Below, in pieces: positions 1 through 9,345 of a DNA stretch of 64,000 nucleotides. A program made the translations under genes and the position numbers. This stretch comes from Cognatiluteimonas lumbrici (lineage in GTDB: Bacteria; Pseudomonadota; Gammaproteobacteria; Xanthomonadales; Xanthomonadaceae), in NCBI RefSeq assembly GCF_006476065.1, contig NZ_ML636798.1, forward strand, positions 1,872,207-1,936,206, read 5' to 3'. The notes beneath the pieces are model-generated. The model was not told the DNA's origin. It did not search any database and saw nothing but the letters and a program-made list of their open reading frames with translations. Each line of letters opens with the position of its first letter. Position 1 is the first letter of the stretch.

Positions 1-1
1 C

Positions 2-1567
2 TTCACGCTGGCCGCGAAGCAGATGGTGGAGAGCGGCGAGTGGCTGTTCCCGCATCGCGGCGGCGAGCTCTACCCGGACAAGCCGCCGCTGTTCATGTGG
101 CTGCAGGCCGCCGGCTACACGCTGTTCGGAAGCTGGCGCGTCGCGTTCCTGCTGCCGTCGCTGCTGGCCGCGCTCGGCACGCTGTGGCTGGTCGTGGACC
201 TGGGCACCCGGCTGTGGACCCGCCGCGTCGGCCTCTACGCCGGCTATGCGCTGCTGTTCGCGCTGCAGTTCACCTACCAGGCCAAGCGCGCGCAGATCGA
301 CCCGCTGGTGACGTTCTGGATCACGCTCGGGAACTACGCTCTCCTGCGCTTCTTCCTCGCACCCGCCGGCGACGACCGCGCACGCTGGGGCTTCTGGATG
401 CTCGGTTGGTTCGCCGCCGGCCTGGGCACGATCACCAAGGGCGTCGGCGCGCTGGTGCTGCTGATGCTGGTGCCCGGCATCTGGGCGGCGCTGCGCGGAT
501 GGCAGGGCGCGCGCGCGCCGCTGGCGAGCTGGAAGACGCTGCTCGGTCCGCTCGCGTTCCTGGTCGCGGTGTCGCTGTGGCTGGTGCCGATGGCCACCGC
601 GGCGCTCAACCATCCCGACCCGGCGTACCACGCCTACCTCGACAACATCCTGTTCAAACAGACCGCGCAGCGCTACGCGCAGTCCTGGGACCATCCGCAG
701 CCGCCCTGGTACCACCTGCAGGTGATGCTGACCGCGTGGCTGCCGGCGATGCTGGCGCTGCCCTGGGCGCTGCCGGCCTGGCGCCGGCGCCTGCGCCGCC
801 GCGACGCGCGCTACCTCTTGCCGATCGCCTGGTGGCTGCTGGCGGTGCTGTTCTTCTCGATCCCGAGCGGCAAGCGCGATGTCTACATCCTGCCCGCGCT
901 GCCGCTCGCCTGCCTGGCACTGGCGCCGCTGCTGCCGGGGATCGTGCGCAGGGTGGCGGCGCAGCGGCTGGCGCTCGCCTTCACCCTGGTGCTGGCGGTG
1001 CTGCTGCTCGCGGCGGGCGCGGGCATGCTGCTCGGCGAACCGCGCTTCGAGCAGAAGCTGGTGCAGGACCGCGGCATCGCGCCCGCGCTGCTGCAGGCGG
1101 GGGCGTGGATGCTCGCCGGGATGGGCAGTTGGGGCCTGGGCTGCGCGCTGTGGTTCGGGCGCCGGCGCGCGGTCGCCGGCGTGGTCGCGCTGCTGGCCGG
1201 CCTGTGGGTGGCCTACGGGTTGGTCGCCTACCCGCTGCTCAACGACTCCAGCTCCGCGCGCGGCCTGATGCGCGACGCCGGCGCGCGCATCGGTCCCGAC
1301 GCGCAGCTGGGGCTTGTGGCCTGGCGCGAGCAGAACCTGCTGATGGCCGACCGCAGCGTCGCCACCTTCGGCTTCAGCAAGCCGCCGCACGAGCAGATCC
1401 GGCTCGGCATCGAATGGCAGCAACAGGAACCCGCGTTGCGCTGGCTGCTGGTGCAGGACATCGCGATGCTGCCGTGCGTGGACCGCGCCCGCGCACAGGC
1501 GCTGGACAGCGCCAACCGCCGCGGCTGGTGGCTGCTACCCGCCGCCGCCACCGCCGGCTGCCCGTAG
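2..1567 (+). CDS. GT39/ArnT-type membrane glycosyltransferase, 5' end outside window
   Basis: The frame is open from base 2, so the true start lies upstream; 521 residues are visible. It is a polytopic membrane protein of the dolichyl-phosphate-mannose mannosyltransferase/ArnT superfamily, whose members move a sugar from a polyprenyl-phosphate carrier to a periplasmic acceptor. Near the visible N-terminus is the family pattern 'LYPDKPPL', followed by 'KRAQIDPL' and 'ITKGVGAL', which match the conserved luminal and loop motifs, then about ten hydrophobic segments. The acceptor cannot be read from sequence; lipid A or another envelope glycan is plausible given the lipid A acyltransferase and GT2 genes next door on the other strand. 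Its 3' end overlaps the convergent GT2 gene by 33 bases. Confidence 0.8.
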   Translation, partial: FTLAAKQMVESGEWLFPHRGGELYPDKPPLFMWLQAAGYTLFGSWRVAFLLPSLLAALGTLWLVVDLGTRLWTRRVGLYAGYALLFALQFTYQAKRAQIDPLVTFWITLGNYALLRFFLAPAGDDRARWGFWMLGWFAAGLGTITKGVGALVLLMLVPGIWAALRGWQGARAPLASWKTLLGPLAFLVAVSLWLVPMATAALNHPDPAYHAYLDNILFKQTAQRYAQSWDHPQPPWYHLQVMLTAWLPAMLALPWALPAWRRRLRRRDARYLLPIAWWLLAVLFFSIPSGKRDVYILPALPLACLALAPLLPGIVRRVAAQRLALAFTLVLAVLLLAAGAGMLLGEPRFEQKLVQDRGIAPALLQAGAWMLAGMGSWGLGCALWFGRRRAVAGVVALLAGLWVAYGLVAYPLLNDSSSARGLMRDAGARIGPDAQLGLVAWREQNLLMADRSVATFGFSKPPHEQIRLGIEWQQQEPALRWLLVQDIAMLPCVDRARAQALDSANRRGWWLLPAAATAGCP

Positions 1568-2311
1568 CAGCGCGTATTTCCGGTACACGTAGCGGGCGTG
1601 CAGGAAGTGGTAGCGCGGGGCGCTGCCGCCATCGAGGAAGCCGCCGCGCAGCACGAAGTTCTTGAGCCAGTGCGCGGCCGCGTGCAGCGGCGCGGCGAGC
1701 GGGCCGGCGCGCTTGCCCGCGGCGCGCCGCTGGCGCGCCCACAGCGCCGCGTAGCGGTCGAGCTTGGCGGCGTACTCGGCGTCGCTGCGCGCGGTGTCGT
1801 GCTCGATGCGCGCGGCGACGCCGGCGACGCGCCTGCCGGCCAGGTCGAGCTTCTCGTGCACGTCCGCGGGCAGGTAGCGCAGGTCGGGGCGGAACAGGCG
1901 CTCGACCGGCTCGCGTCCCCAGCCGCCATGGTCGAGCGCGGTGCCCAGGTAACGGGTGCGCCGCGGCAGGCGCCAGACGTCCGCGCGCTCCACGCCGCCA
2001 TCGGCGAACAGCGCGCGCAGCGCCGTGTCCGCGCCCTCGCCGAGCCATTCGTCGGCGTCGAGCAGCAGCACCCACGGTTGCGACGCCTGCAGGATCGCCG
2101 CGTTCTTCTGCGCCGCGAAACCGAGCCAGGGCTGCTGCACCACGCGCGCGCCGGCGGCCTCCGCCACCGCGACGGTGTCGTCGGTGGAGCCGGAGTCGAG
2201 CACCACCACTTCGGCGCACAACGCGGCCAGGCTGGCCACGCAGCGGCCGATGCGATCGCCCTCGTCCTTCGCGATCACGACGCCGCTGATCGGGAGCCGG
2301 TCGGCCTGCAT
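1535..2311 (-). CDS. Family 2 glycosyltransferase (LPS-core WaaE/KdtX-like)
   Basis: A 258-residue soluble GT-A transferase. The N-terminal nucleotide-sugar fold shows 'VVIAKDEGDRI', the 'DSGSTDDT' motif at residues 39-46 and the metal-binding DXD as 'LDADEW' (D85, D87). The downstream pattern with 'VHEKLDL' and 'RYHFLHARYVYRKY' resembles the WaaE/KdtX group that adds glucose or a heptose-linked sugar to the LPS inner core; the exact sugar is inference. The ATG lies 2 bases after the stop of the PH-domain gene; a GTG 6 bases upstream overlaps that stop and is an alternative start. It is the last gene of the reverse-strand chain that begins with a lipid A acyltransferase. The C-terminus is a run of six glycines encoded opposite the end of the convergent GT39 gene. 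Confidence 0.8.
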   Translation of the reverse strand: MQADRLPISGVVIAKDEGDRIGRCVASLAALCAEVVVLDSGSTDDTVAVAEAAGARVVQQPWLGFAAQKNAAILQASQPWVLLLDADEWLGEGADTALRALFADGGVERADVWRLPRRTRYLGTALDHGGWGREPVERLFRPDLRYLPADVHEKLDLAGRRVAGVAARIEHDTARSDAEYAAKLDRYAALWARQRRAAGKRAGPLAAPLHAAAHWLKNFVLRGGFLDGGSAPRYHFLHARYVYRKYALLRAAGGGGGG

Positions 2312-2313
2312 GC

Positions 2314-3837
2314 TCACCAGCGCAGCTTCCTGCGCGCGACCTCGGCACCGAGGCTTCGGTGCAGGGCGCGCGCGTCCTCCTCGCGCAGGTAGCGCAGGCG
2401 CAGCGGCGGCCCGAAGGCGCCGGCGCCGGCGGTGTCCAGGTGCAGCGTGGACATGCCGTAGAGCCGGTCGAGCGGCGAGCGCGAGAGCTGCAGTACCTGC
2501 AGCTTGTCGATCTCGGCGAAGCGCCAGTGGCGCGACCACCAGCCCGCGCGCCACGCCACCAGCGCGTGGTCGCGCGCGAACCCGGCGCGCGCGGCGTGGC
2601 GGCGCGCGGCGAACACGCTCCACGGGATCCAGGCCAGCGCCAGCAGTCCCCAGGCCCCGAAGCGCAGCGACAGCAGCAGCGCGGCCAGCAGCGCCACCGT
2701 GACGCCACCGGAGGCGAGCCGCAGCCACGCCAGCCGGTGCACCGGCGACCAGTCGACCAATGGCCAGGTCGCACGCGGAATCAGGTGCCGGACCAGCGCG
2801 TCGCAGGCGTCGGGCGTCGCGATCGGGGCGAGCTCGCGCAGCCCGCGGTGTTCGCCGCCTTCGCCGGTGCCGGTGGCGGTGTCCACGTGCAGGCTGCGCC
2901 GCCGGAGCAGGCGATGGACCACGCCTTCCTCCAGCGTCCAGGCCTGGATGCGGCGGCGCGGCACGCTGGTGCGCAGCCGCGAGAGCAGGCCGCGCTCCGC
3001 GGTGAGCCGGCGCCCTTCCTCCACCAGCCGGAAGCCGAAGAACTGCAGCAGCGCCAGCACCACCGAGAGCACCCGCATCAGCGCCAGGAACGCCACCACC
3101 AGGGTGCCGGCCGCGAGCAGGTAGTCGGCGGGCGCGAAGTCGTGCGACTCGGCCCAGCCGAACAGCGTCTGGCCCCAGTACTCCATCAGGTTGCCGACGA
3201 ACCGGCTGTCGAACTGCGTGCTTGCGGCGAACGCGCCGCCGAGTACCAGCAGGCCGCGGTTGGAGACCAGGCCCAGGCGCAGCACTTCGCCGGGCGGCAG
3301 TTCCAGCAGGGTGCGCGCGGCGGTCGCGGCCGCCGGCTCTGCGCCGTCGCCGGCCGCCGCCGCTTCCCCGGCCCGTGCATTCCCGCGCCGCCGCACCAGC
3401 GCCTCCAGCGCCATCGCGTCGTCGAGCCGCAGCACCTTCATCTGCGCCTCGGGCTTGTGCCCGCCGGCCGACTCCAGGCGCACCTCGGCGACCCCGAACA
3501 GCCGGTGCAGCAGGGTCTGGTGCAGGGCCACGTTCTGGATCCGCGCGAACGGGATCTCGCGCAGGTGCCGCTGCAGCAGCCCGCTGCGCACCACCAGGCT
3601 GCGTTCCTCGACCCGGTAGCGGTAGGTGAAGTAATGCACCACCGAGCCGACCGCGAGCACGGCCACGCCGATGAGCGCCCACCATTCGTAGGCATTGCCG
3701 CCGCCGCGGCCGAAGAACAGCAGCGCCACCAGCGGCACGATGAACTGGCGCAGGCTCGCCACCAGCTCGAACAGCCACGACATCGGATGCAGGCGCTGCT
3801 CCGGCGCCGCCACCGGCGCGGCGGTCTCAGTCGACAT
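2314..3837 (-). CDS. Membrane protein with three bacterial PH (bPH_2/DUF304) domains, YdbT-like
   Basis: 507 residues. The start is the ATG that overlaps the upstream gene by 11 bases; a longer frame exists but runs inside that gene. Two hydrophobic segments lie at about 25-70, then a first PH-like module beginning 'RYRVEERSLVVRSG', a second hydrophobic pair, a second module around 'GRRLTAERGLL', further membrane segments and a third module near 'HALVAWRAGWWSRH'. The repeated logic of a basic strand, 'R/P-x-x-R-I-Q', then 'L-x-x-R-L/F-G' is typical of the bPH_2 family (YdbS/YdbT of Bacillus). The biochemical role is not established; paired PH membrane proteins have been tied to envelope stress and antimicrobial-peptide resistance. 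Overlap with the 163-residue partner suggests co-translation and a complex. Confidence 0.75.
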   Translation of the reverse strand: MSTETAAPVAAPEQRLHPMSWLFELVASLRQFIVPLVALLFFGRGGGNAYEWWALIGVAVLAVGSVVHYFTYRYRVEERSLVVRSGLLQRHLREIPFARIQNVALHQTLLHRLFGVAEVRLESAGGHKPEAQMKVLRLDDAMALEALVRRRGNARAGEAAAAGDGAEPAAATAARTLLELPPGEVLRLGLVSNRGLLVLGGAFAASTQFDSRFVGNLMEYWGQTLFGWAESHDFAPADYLLAAGTLVVAFLALMRVLSVVLALLQFFGFRLVEEGRRLTAERGLLSRLRTSVPRRRIQAWTLEEGVVHRLLRRRSLHVDTATGTGEGGEHRGLRELAPIATPDACDALVRHLIPRATWPLVDWSPVHRLAWLRLASGGVTVALLAALLLSLRFGAWGLLALAWIPWSVFAARRHAARAGFARDHALVAWRAGWWSRHWRFAEIDKLQVLQLSRSPLDRLYGMSTLHLDTAGAGAFGPPLRLRYLREEDARALHRSLGAEVARRKLRW

Positions 3838-4318
3838 CGTCGTCGTCGTCCTGGCGCGCGAGCGCGTCGCGCAGGCGTTCGGCGTCTTCGGCATCGAGCC
3901 CGTCCACGGTGACCGCGCTGTAGCGGGTGCCGGCAGTGTGGATCACCAGCGTGGACAGGCCGAAGCGCCGTTGCAGCGGCCCGCGCCGCACGTCGAGGTG
4001 CTGCACCCGCGACTGCGGCACCCGGGTCTCGCTGCGCCACCACTGGCCGCGGCGCAGGTTGAACCCGGCCTCGTCTAGCAGCCAGCTCGTGCGCCGCCAG
4101 CGGCGCTGCCCGCGCCAGGCACCGAGCCCGGCGCCCAGCAGGATCGCGGCCGCGGTGTAGCCGGCGACCCGCCCGGGTTCGACGTCCGCCAGCAGCGTGC
4201 CCAGCAGCGCCAGCGCAGCCACCGGGAGCGCCCACCACAGGCCGCCCAGCACGTAGAGCGTGCAGGCGCGCCGCGGCAACGGCCGCCAGGCCTCGGCTTG
4301 TTCGGGACTGCTCTCCAT
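3827..4318 (-). CDS. Small membrane protein with one bacterial PH domain, YdbS-like
   Basis: 163 residues. Two hydrophobic segments (about 20-42 and 50-65) are followed by a single bPH_2 module: 'SWLLDEAGFNLRRGQWW', 'ETRVPQSRVQHLDVRRG', 'LQRRFGLSTLVIHTAG'. This is the classic small partner of the larger three-module protein encoded immediately downstream. The start ATG shares bases with the stop of the acyltransferase gene (ATGA), and its own stop lies 11 bases inside the next gene, so translational coupling along the chain is likely. The acidic C-terminus (five Asp in a row) is probably cytoplasmic. Function is not established. Confidence 0.75.
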   Translation of the reverse strand: MESSPEQAEAWRPLPRRACTLYVLGGLWWALPVAALALLGTLLADVEPGRVAGYTAAAILLGAGLGAWRGQRRWRRTSWLLDEAGFNLRRGQWWRSETRVPQSRVQHLDVRRGPLQRRFGLSTLVIHTAGTRYSAVTVDGLDAEDAERLRDALARQDDDDDVD

Positions 4319-5244
4319 CAGTGCCGCTCCAGGTCGCGATAGGGATTGGTTTCACCGCTGCCCGGCGGGCGCAGCGTATAGCGCTTGTAGGTCCACTGGT
4401 ACTGCGCCGGGTCGCGGCGGGCGATCGCCTCGATGGCGGCATTGAGCGCGGTGGCGCCGGCGACGGTGTCGTCCGTGCCGACGGCCTCCGGCGCGGCCTC
4501 GATCCGCAACGCGAACGCGGGGGCCGCACCGTCGGTCGCGAGGCGCTCGCAGTACGCCAGCAGCACCTTGGCGCGGGTGCGCGCGGCCAGCCGCGGCAGC
4601 AGCGCCATGGTCAGCGCCGGCTTGCCGAAGAACGGGGCAAACACGCCTTCCCCGGCCTTCGGCTGCTGGTCCGGCAGGATCCCGACCACGCCGCCGTCCT
4701 GCAGCACCCGCAGCAGGCGGCGCACCGCGGCGCCTTCGGCCGGCACCTGGGTGACGCGGCCGGCGGAGTCGGCGCGGACCCGCTGCAGGAAGGCCTCGCC
4801 GACCGCGGACTCCGGCGGCCGGTACAGCACCGAGATCGGCGTGCGCGAGGCCAGCCACTGGTTCAGCAGCTCCCAGTTGCCGTAGTGCGGCGCGGCGACG
4901 ATCACCCCCTCGCCGGCGGCGATGGCGGCATCGAACAGCGCCGTGCCGTGGGTTTCCCGGATCAGGGCCAAATTGGTCGCATGCGGCCGGGTCCACAGCC
5001 GCAGCGTCTCCAGCGCCTGGCGCGCGGTGGTGCGCAGGATCCGCCGTTGCAGGGCCTCGCGTTCCGCTTCCGCCATGGCCGGGAAGGCGAGCTCCAGGTT
5101 GCGCCGGGCCACCCGCGCCTCGCGCGCGTCCAGCCGCCGCCACAGCGCGGCCACGCCGTCGCCGAGCGCGTTCGACCAGGCCCAGGGCAGGCGTCCGGCC
5201 GCCGCGGCGAGCAGGTAGAGCAGGCTGGCGAGCACATCCTTCAC
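4318..5244 (-). CDS. lpxL: Lipid A biosynthesis lauroyl/myristoyl acyltransferase (LpxL/HtrB family)
   Basis: 308 residues, the usual length. Enzymes of this family transfer a secondary acyl chain from acyl-ACP to Kdo-lipid A at the inner face of the inner membrane. An N-terminal hydrophobic segment (about 4-22) anchors the protein. The catalytic H(X4)D/E is present as 'HYGNWE', H120 and E125. 'VLYRPPES' and 'GILPDQQP' are further family blocks. Whether it is the LpxL or LpxM member cannot be decided here. It is the first gene of the reverse-strand chain and is divergent from dtd; a palindromic repeat pair occupies the 92-base gap. Confidence 0.85.
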   Translation of the reverse strand: MKDVLASLLYLLAAAAGRLPWAWSNALGDGVAALWRRLDAREARVARRNLELAFPAMAEAEREALQRRILRTTARQALETLRLWTRPHATNLALIRETHGTALFDAAIAAGEGVIVAAPHYGNWELLNQWLASRTPISVLYRPPESAVGEAFLQRVRADSAGRVTQVPAEGAAVRRLLRVLQDGGVVGILPDQQPKAGEGVFAPFFGKPALTMALLPRLAARTRAKVLLAYCERLATDGAAPAFALRIEAAPEAVGTDDTVAGATALNAAIEAIARRDPAQYQWTYKRYTLRPPGSGETNPYRDLERH

Positions 5245-5254
5245 GCGACCATTC

Positions 5255-5328
5255 TGTAGGAGCGGCGCTGGCGCCGCGACCGGAAAGGCGGCGGGTGCCC
5301 GGGTCGCGGCGCGAGCGCCGCTCCTACA
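5255..5328. repeat. REP-like inverted pair between lpxL and dtd
   Basis: Left arm 5255-5281 begins TGTAGGAGCGGCGC and ends GCGCCGCGACC. Right arm 5302-5328 is its near-perfect reverse complement, separated by 20 bases. Each arm is itself palindromic (GGCGC/GCGCC). Single copies recur at 33650, 54121 and 63459. The last four bases of the right arm (TACA) form part of the dtd -10 hexamer. Confidence 0.85.
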
Positions 5329-5330
5329 AT
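5325..5330 (+). promoter_or_regulatory. -10 hexamer of dtd, leaderless configuration
   Basis: TACAAT ends 6 bases before the dtd ATG, so transcription would begin at or next to the A of the start codon. There is no convincing Shine-Dalgarno. The first four bases belong to the flanking repeat. No good -35 is visible. Confidence 0.45.
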
Positions 5331-5336
5331 GGGGTG

Positions 5337-5777
5337 ATGATCAGCGTGATCCAGCGGGTTTCCTCGGCTTCGGTCGCCGTGGCCGGCGAGACCGTCGGCG
5401 CCATCGGGCCCGGCCTGCTGGCCCTGGTGGCGGTCGAGCCCGGCGACGGCGAGGCCCAGGTCGAGCGGATGGCCCGCCGCCTGCTCGGCTACCGGGTGTT
5501 CGGCGACGACCGGGGCCGCATGAACCGTTCACTGGCCGATGTCGGCGGGGGCCTGCTGCTGGTGAGCCAGTTCACCCTCGCCGCGGACACCGGGTCGGGC
5601 ATGCGCCCGGGCTTCAGCACCGCGATGGCGCCGGCCGAGGCTGAACGGATCTTCGACGCGCTTCTGGCGAAATGCCGGGAAATGCACCCCGCGGGGGTGG
5701 AAACCGGCCGCTTCGGGGCCCATATGGTGGTGAGCCTGGCCAACGACGGCCCGGTGACGTTCCTGCTGCGGGCCTAG
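5337..5777 (+). CDS. dtd: D-aminoacyl-tRNA deacylase
   Basis: 146 residues, full family length. Dtd hydrolyses D-amino acids from mischarged tRNA in the cytoplasm, enforcing chirality. The two family signatures are present: 'SQFTLAA' at 77-83 and the C-terminal Gly-cisPro motif in 'NDGPVTF' at 136-142, with 'GMRPGFS' between them. I chose the ATG at 5337 because homologs begin at the equivalent of 'MISVIQRV'; the frame is open further upstream through the repeat. It precedes rpoD by 111 bases in the same direction. Confidence 0.92.
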   Translation: MISVIQRVSSASVAVAGETVGAIGPGLLALVAVEPGDGEAQVERMARRLLGYRVFGDDRGRMNRSLADVGGGLLLVSQFTLAADTGSGMRPGFSTAMAPAEAERIFDALLAKCREMHPAGVETGRFGAHMVVSLANDGPVTFLLRA

Positions 5778-5841
5778 GCCTTTCGAGGCGCCCGACTGCG
5801 TTGATCCAGGAGGAACGGCAGCATGTTTGGCCCCTGCGGAG

Positions 5842-5847
5842 TATAAT
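5842..5847 (+). promoter_or_regulatory. -10 hexamer of rpoD
   Basis: A perfect TATAAT lies 41 bases before the rpoD ATG. At 17-base spacing the upstream hexamer (5819-5824) is not like TTGACA. The TTGATC at 5801 is 35 bases away and too distant. Assigned on the -10 match and position only. Confidence 0.45.
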
Positions 5848-5888
5848 GCAGGGTTCTTTCCGCCATCACTTCCCCGGTGAACGCGCCC

Positions 5889-7772
<1,884 letters not shown>

Positions 7773-7794
7773 GTCAAGCGCCCGCCGGTCATGA

Positions 7795-7827
7795 CGAACG
7801 CCCCGCCCAGTGCGGGGCGTTCGCTTT
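7795..7827 (+). terminator. Rho-independent terminator of rpoD
   Basis: A perfect 12-bp stem, CGAACGCCCCGC (7795-7806) with GCGGGGCGTTCG (7812-7823), has a 5-base loop CCAGT and a short T tract. It begins 22 bases after the rpoD stop. Confidence 0.85.
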
Positions 7828-7900
7828 CCGGGGCCTTCACGGGCCAACCACGCATCGCGGGGCAAGGTCTCCGATGCCCCCAAGTCGAAGGAGTAATGGA

Positions 7901-8158
7901 ATGTCCCTGACCAGGAAGAACATGGCGCTCGGCATGGCGATCTTCGCCATCGTGGGCCTGTCCGGCTGCGCCACCTACACGGACGAGTTCGCAACGATCA
8001 ACTCGCGCCTCGACCAGTTGGATGCGCGGGTGCAGGGCGCGGCCCAGAGCGCCGAAGCCGCCAACCGCGAAGCCCAGCGGGCCAACCAGCGGCTCGACCA
8101 GATCGAAGGCCGGGTCCGGAACCTGGAATCGTCGCCTGGCCGCGTGCCGCGCGGCTGA
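7901..8158 (+). CDS. Lpp/OprI-like small outer-membrane lipoprotein
   Basis: 85 residues. The type II signal peptide has lipobox 'LSGC' with C23 as the lipidated residue. The mature part is one long helix with heptad spacing of Leu/Val ('[12 protein letters not shown]', '[12 protein letters not shown]') and Ala/Glu-rich turns, so a trimeric coiled coil of the murein-lipoprotein type is expected. A strong Shine-Dalgarno (AAGGAG at 7888-7893) precedes the ATG. Unlike E. coli Lpp the C-terminus ends 'VPRG' and has no terminal lysine, so the usual covalent link to peptidoglycan is not possible through that residue. The next gene encodes an L,D-transpeptidase only 3 bases downstream. Confidence 0.8.
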   Translation: MSLTRKNMALGMAIFAIVGLSGCATYTDEFATINSRLDQLDARVQGAAQSAEAANREAQRANQRLDQIEGRVRNLESSPGRVPRG

Positions 8159-8161
8159 CCG

Positions 8162-8917
8162 GTGTCGCCTGATCCCGTGACGCACCGGCAGTTCGCGCTC
8201 CGGGCCACCTCCCGCTCGCTGGCGCTGGCACTCGTGCTGGCGTTCGCGAGCGTGGGCGTGGCGAGCGCCGAGGACGCCGACGCTCCCGCCGCGTCGAAAT
8301 CCGCGGTCGACCAGCTTCCGTCCGGCCAGGACGTGTCCGAGACGGTGATCGAACTCGCCGGGTGGGTCGTCGCGACCAACGACACCGAAGGCTATCCGTT
8401 CGCGATCATCGACAAGGCCGCCGCGCAGATCCTGGTGTTCGACGGAAAAGGACGGCTCCGTGGTGCCGCGCCCGGGTTGTTCGGGTCCGCGGTCGGCGAC
8501 CATTCGGCGCCCGGCATTGCAGGGCTCGCGCTCCGCGAAATCCCGGGCCGTGACCGGACCACGCCGGCCGGTCGTTTCGTCGGCGGTTTCGGGCCGTCGC
8601 TGGACGCCGGGCGCGTGCTGTGGGTGGACTACGACTCCGCGGTGTCCATGCATCCGACGGCGACCGGCGTGCCATCGGAGCGGCGTCCGCAACGCCTCGC
8701 GTCGCCGACCCCGGACGACAACCGCGTCACGCACGGCTGCATCAACGTCGCGCCCGACTTCTACGAGCAGGTCGTCGCCCCGGCGTTCGAGAAGGGCGGG
8801 GTGTTCTACATCCTGCCGGACAAGGAGCCGCTGGAGGAGACCTTCCCGGAGTTCGTGCAAAGCCGTGCCACCATGCAGGACAGCGACGGAAAACTCGCCC
8901 GTTCCGCGAGCCAGTGA
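8162..8917 (+). CDS. Periplasmic L,D-transpeptidase (YkuD fold)
   Basis: 251 residues from a GTG start; another GTG at 8177 is possible. A signal peptide ('[17 protein letters not shown]') precedes a YkuD catalytic domain. The conserved first His is H164 ('SMHPTATG') and the nucleophile is C193 in 'THGCIN', matching the family H-x(n)-S/T-HGC pattern. Such enzymes form 3-3 peptidoglycan cross-links or attach outer-membrane proteins to diaminopimelate. The coding region begins 3 bases after the stop of the Lpp-like lipoprotein, so the two are one transcript, closed by a hairpin at 8955. Which reaction it performs is not decided by the sequence. Confidence 0.82.
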   Translation: MSPDPVTHRQFALRATSRSLALALVLAFASVGVASAEDADAPAASKSAVDQLPSGQDVSETVIELAGWVVATNDTEGYPFAIIDKAAAQILVFDGKGRLRGAAPGLFGSAVGDHSAPGIAGLALREIPGRDRTTPAGRFVGGFGPSLDAGRVLWVDYDSAVSMHPTATGVPSERRPQRLASPTPDDNRVTHGCINVAPDFYEQVVAPAFEKGGVFYILPDKEPLEETFPEFVQSRATMQDSDGKLARSASQ

Positions 8918-8954
8918 GCAAAGGCTGAGCCAACCGCGCAGTCGCACCACACGG

Positions 8955-8983
8955 ACGCCCCGCCCAGCGCGGGGCGTTTGCTT
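8955..8983 (+). terminator. Rho-independent terminator after the L,D-transpeptidase gene
   Basis: A 9-bp perfect stem, ACGCCCCGC with GCGGGGCGT (8955-8963/8969-8977), has loop CCAGC and is followed by TTGCTTT. It is nearly the same hairpin as the one behind rpoD. Confidence 0.8.
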
Positions 8984-9005
8984 TCCTCCATAATCCGGCT
9001 GCTGG

Positions 9006-9078
9006 GGGCCTATAGCTCAATGGTTAGAGCAGAGGACTCATAATCCTTTGGTTCCAGGTTCGAGTCCTGGTGGGCCCA
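9006..9078 (+). tRNA. tRNA with CAU anticodon, probably tRNA-Ile2
   Basis: A complete cloverleaf: acceptor GGGCCTA (9006-9012) with TGGGCCC (9071-9077), D arm GCTC/GAGC, anticodon stem GAGGA/TCCTT with loop CTCATAA (anticodon at 9039-9041), variable loop TGGTT, T arm CCAGG/CCTGG with loop TTCGAGT, and discriminator A. No CCA is encoded. A CAU anticodon could mean elongator Met, initiator Met or Ile2. The acceptor pairs C4-G69 and C5-G68 are the known TilS positive determinants, and the body resembles E. coli ileX, so I favour tRNA-Ile2, read as AUA after lysidine modification. Elongator Met is the alternative. Confidence 0.8.
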
Positions 9079-9102
9079 GACACAACGACGGAGGCACGCG
9101 CG

Positions 9103-9345
9103 ATGGCCACGAAGCGGGTTGCGAAGCGCAAGCACCGGGTGCTCGCCGAGCTCACCAACGTCGAGCTGGTGAAGGCGAAGTCCGCGCTGAAGCTGGAAGT
9201 GTTCGCCAGTCGCCAGAAGCTTGGCGAACTGGAGGTCGGCCGCGGCTCGATCTACTGGCGCGGCGCCAGCCGGCAGACCAGGAAGCGCATCGACTGGACG
9301 CGCTTCGCCGAGATGATGGACGAACTGGCCTACGGCGCGCGCTAG
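9103..9345 (+). CDS. Small conserved basic protein, function unknown
   Basis: 80 residues beginning 'MATKRVAKRKHRV' with a Shine-Dalgarno GGAG 9 bases before the ATG. The frame is open 33 bases further upstream, but that would run into the tRNA 3' end, so the ATG at 9103 is chosen. The protein is very basic (many Lys/Arg) with a predicted helical N-terminal half and a 'GRGSIYWRG' turn followed by 'RIDWTRFAEMMDE'. I do not recognise a characterised family; a nucleic-acid-binding role would be a guess. It may be read through from the tRNA promoter. Its stop overlaps the convergent cupin gene's stop in a shared CTAG. Confidence 0.6.
   Translation: MATKRVAKRKHRVLAELTNVELVKAKSALKLEVFASRQKLGELEVGRGSIYWRGASRQTRKRIDWTRFAEMMDELAYGAR

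Noticed and set aside
5801-5806. TTGATC as -35 of rpoD
   Set aside because: Spacing of 35 bases to TATAAT is far outside 16-18.
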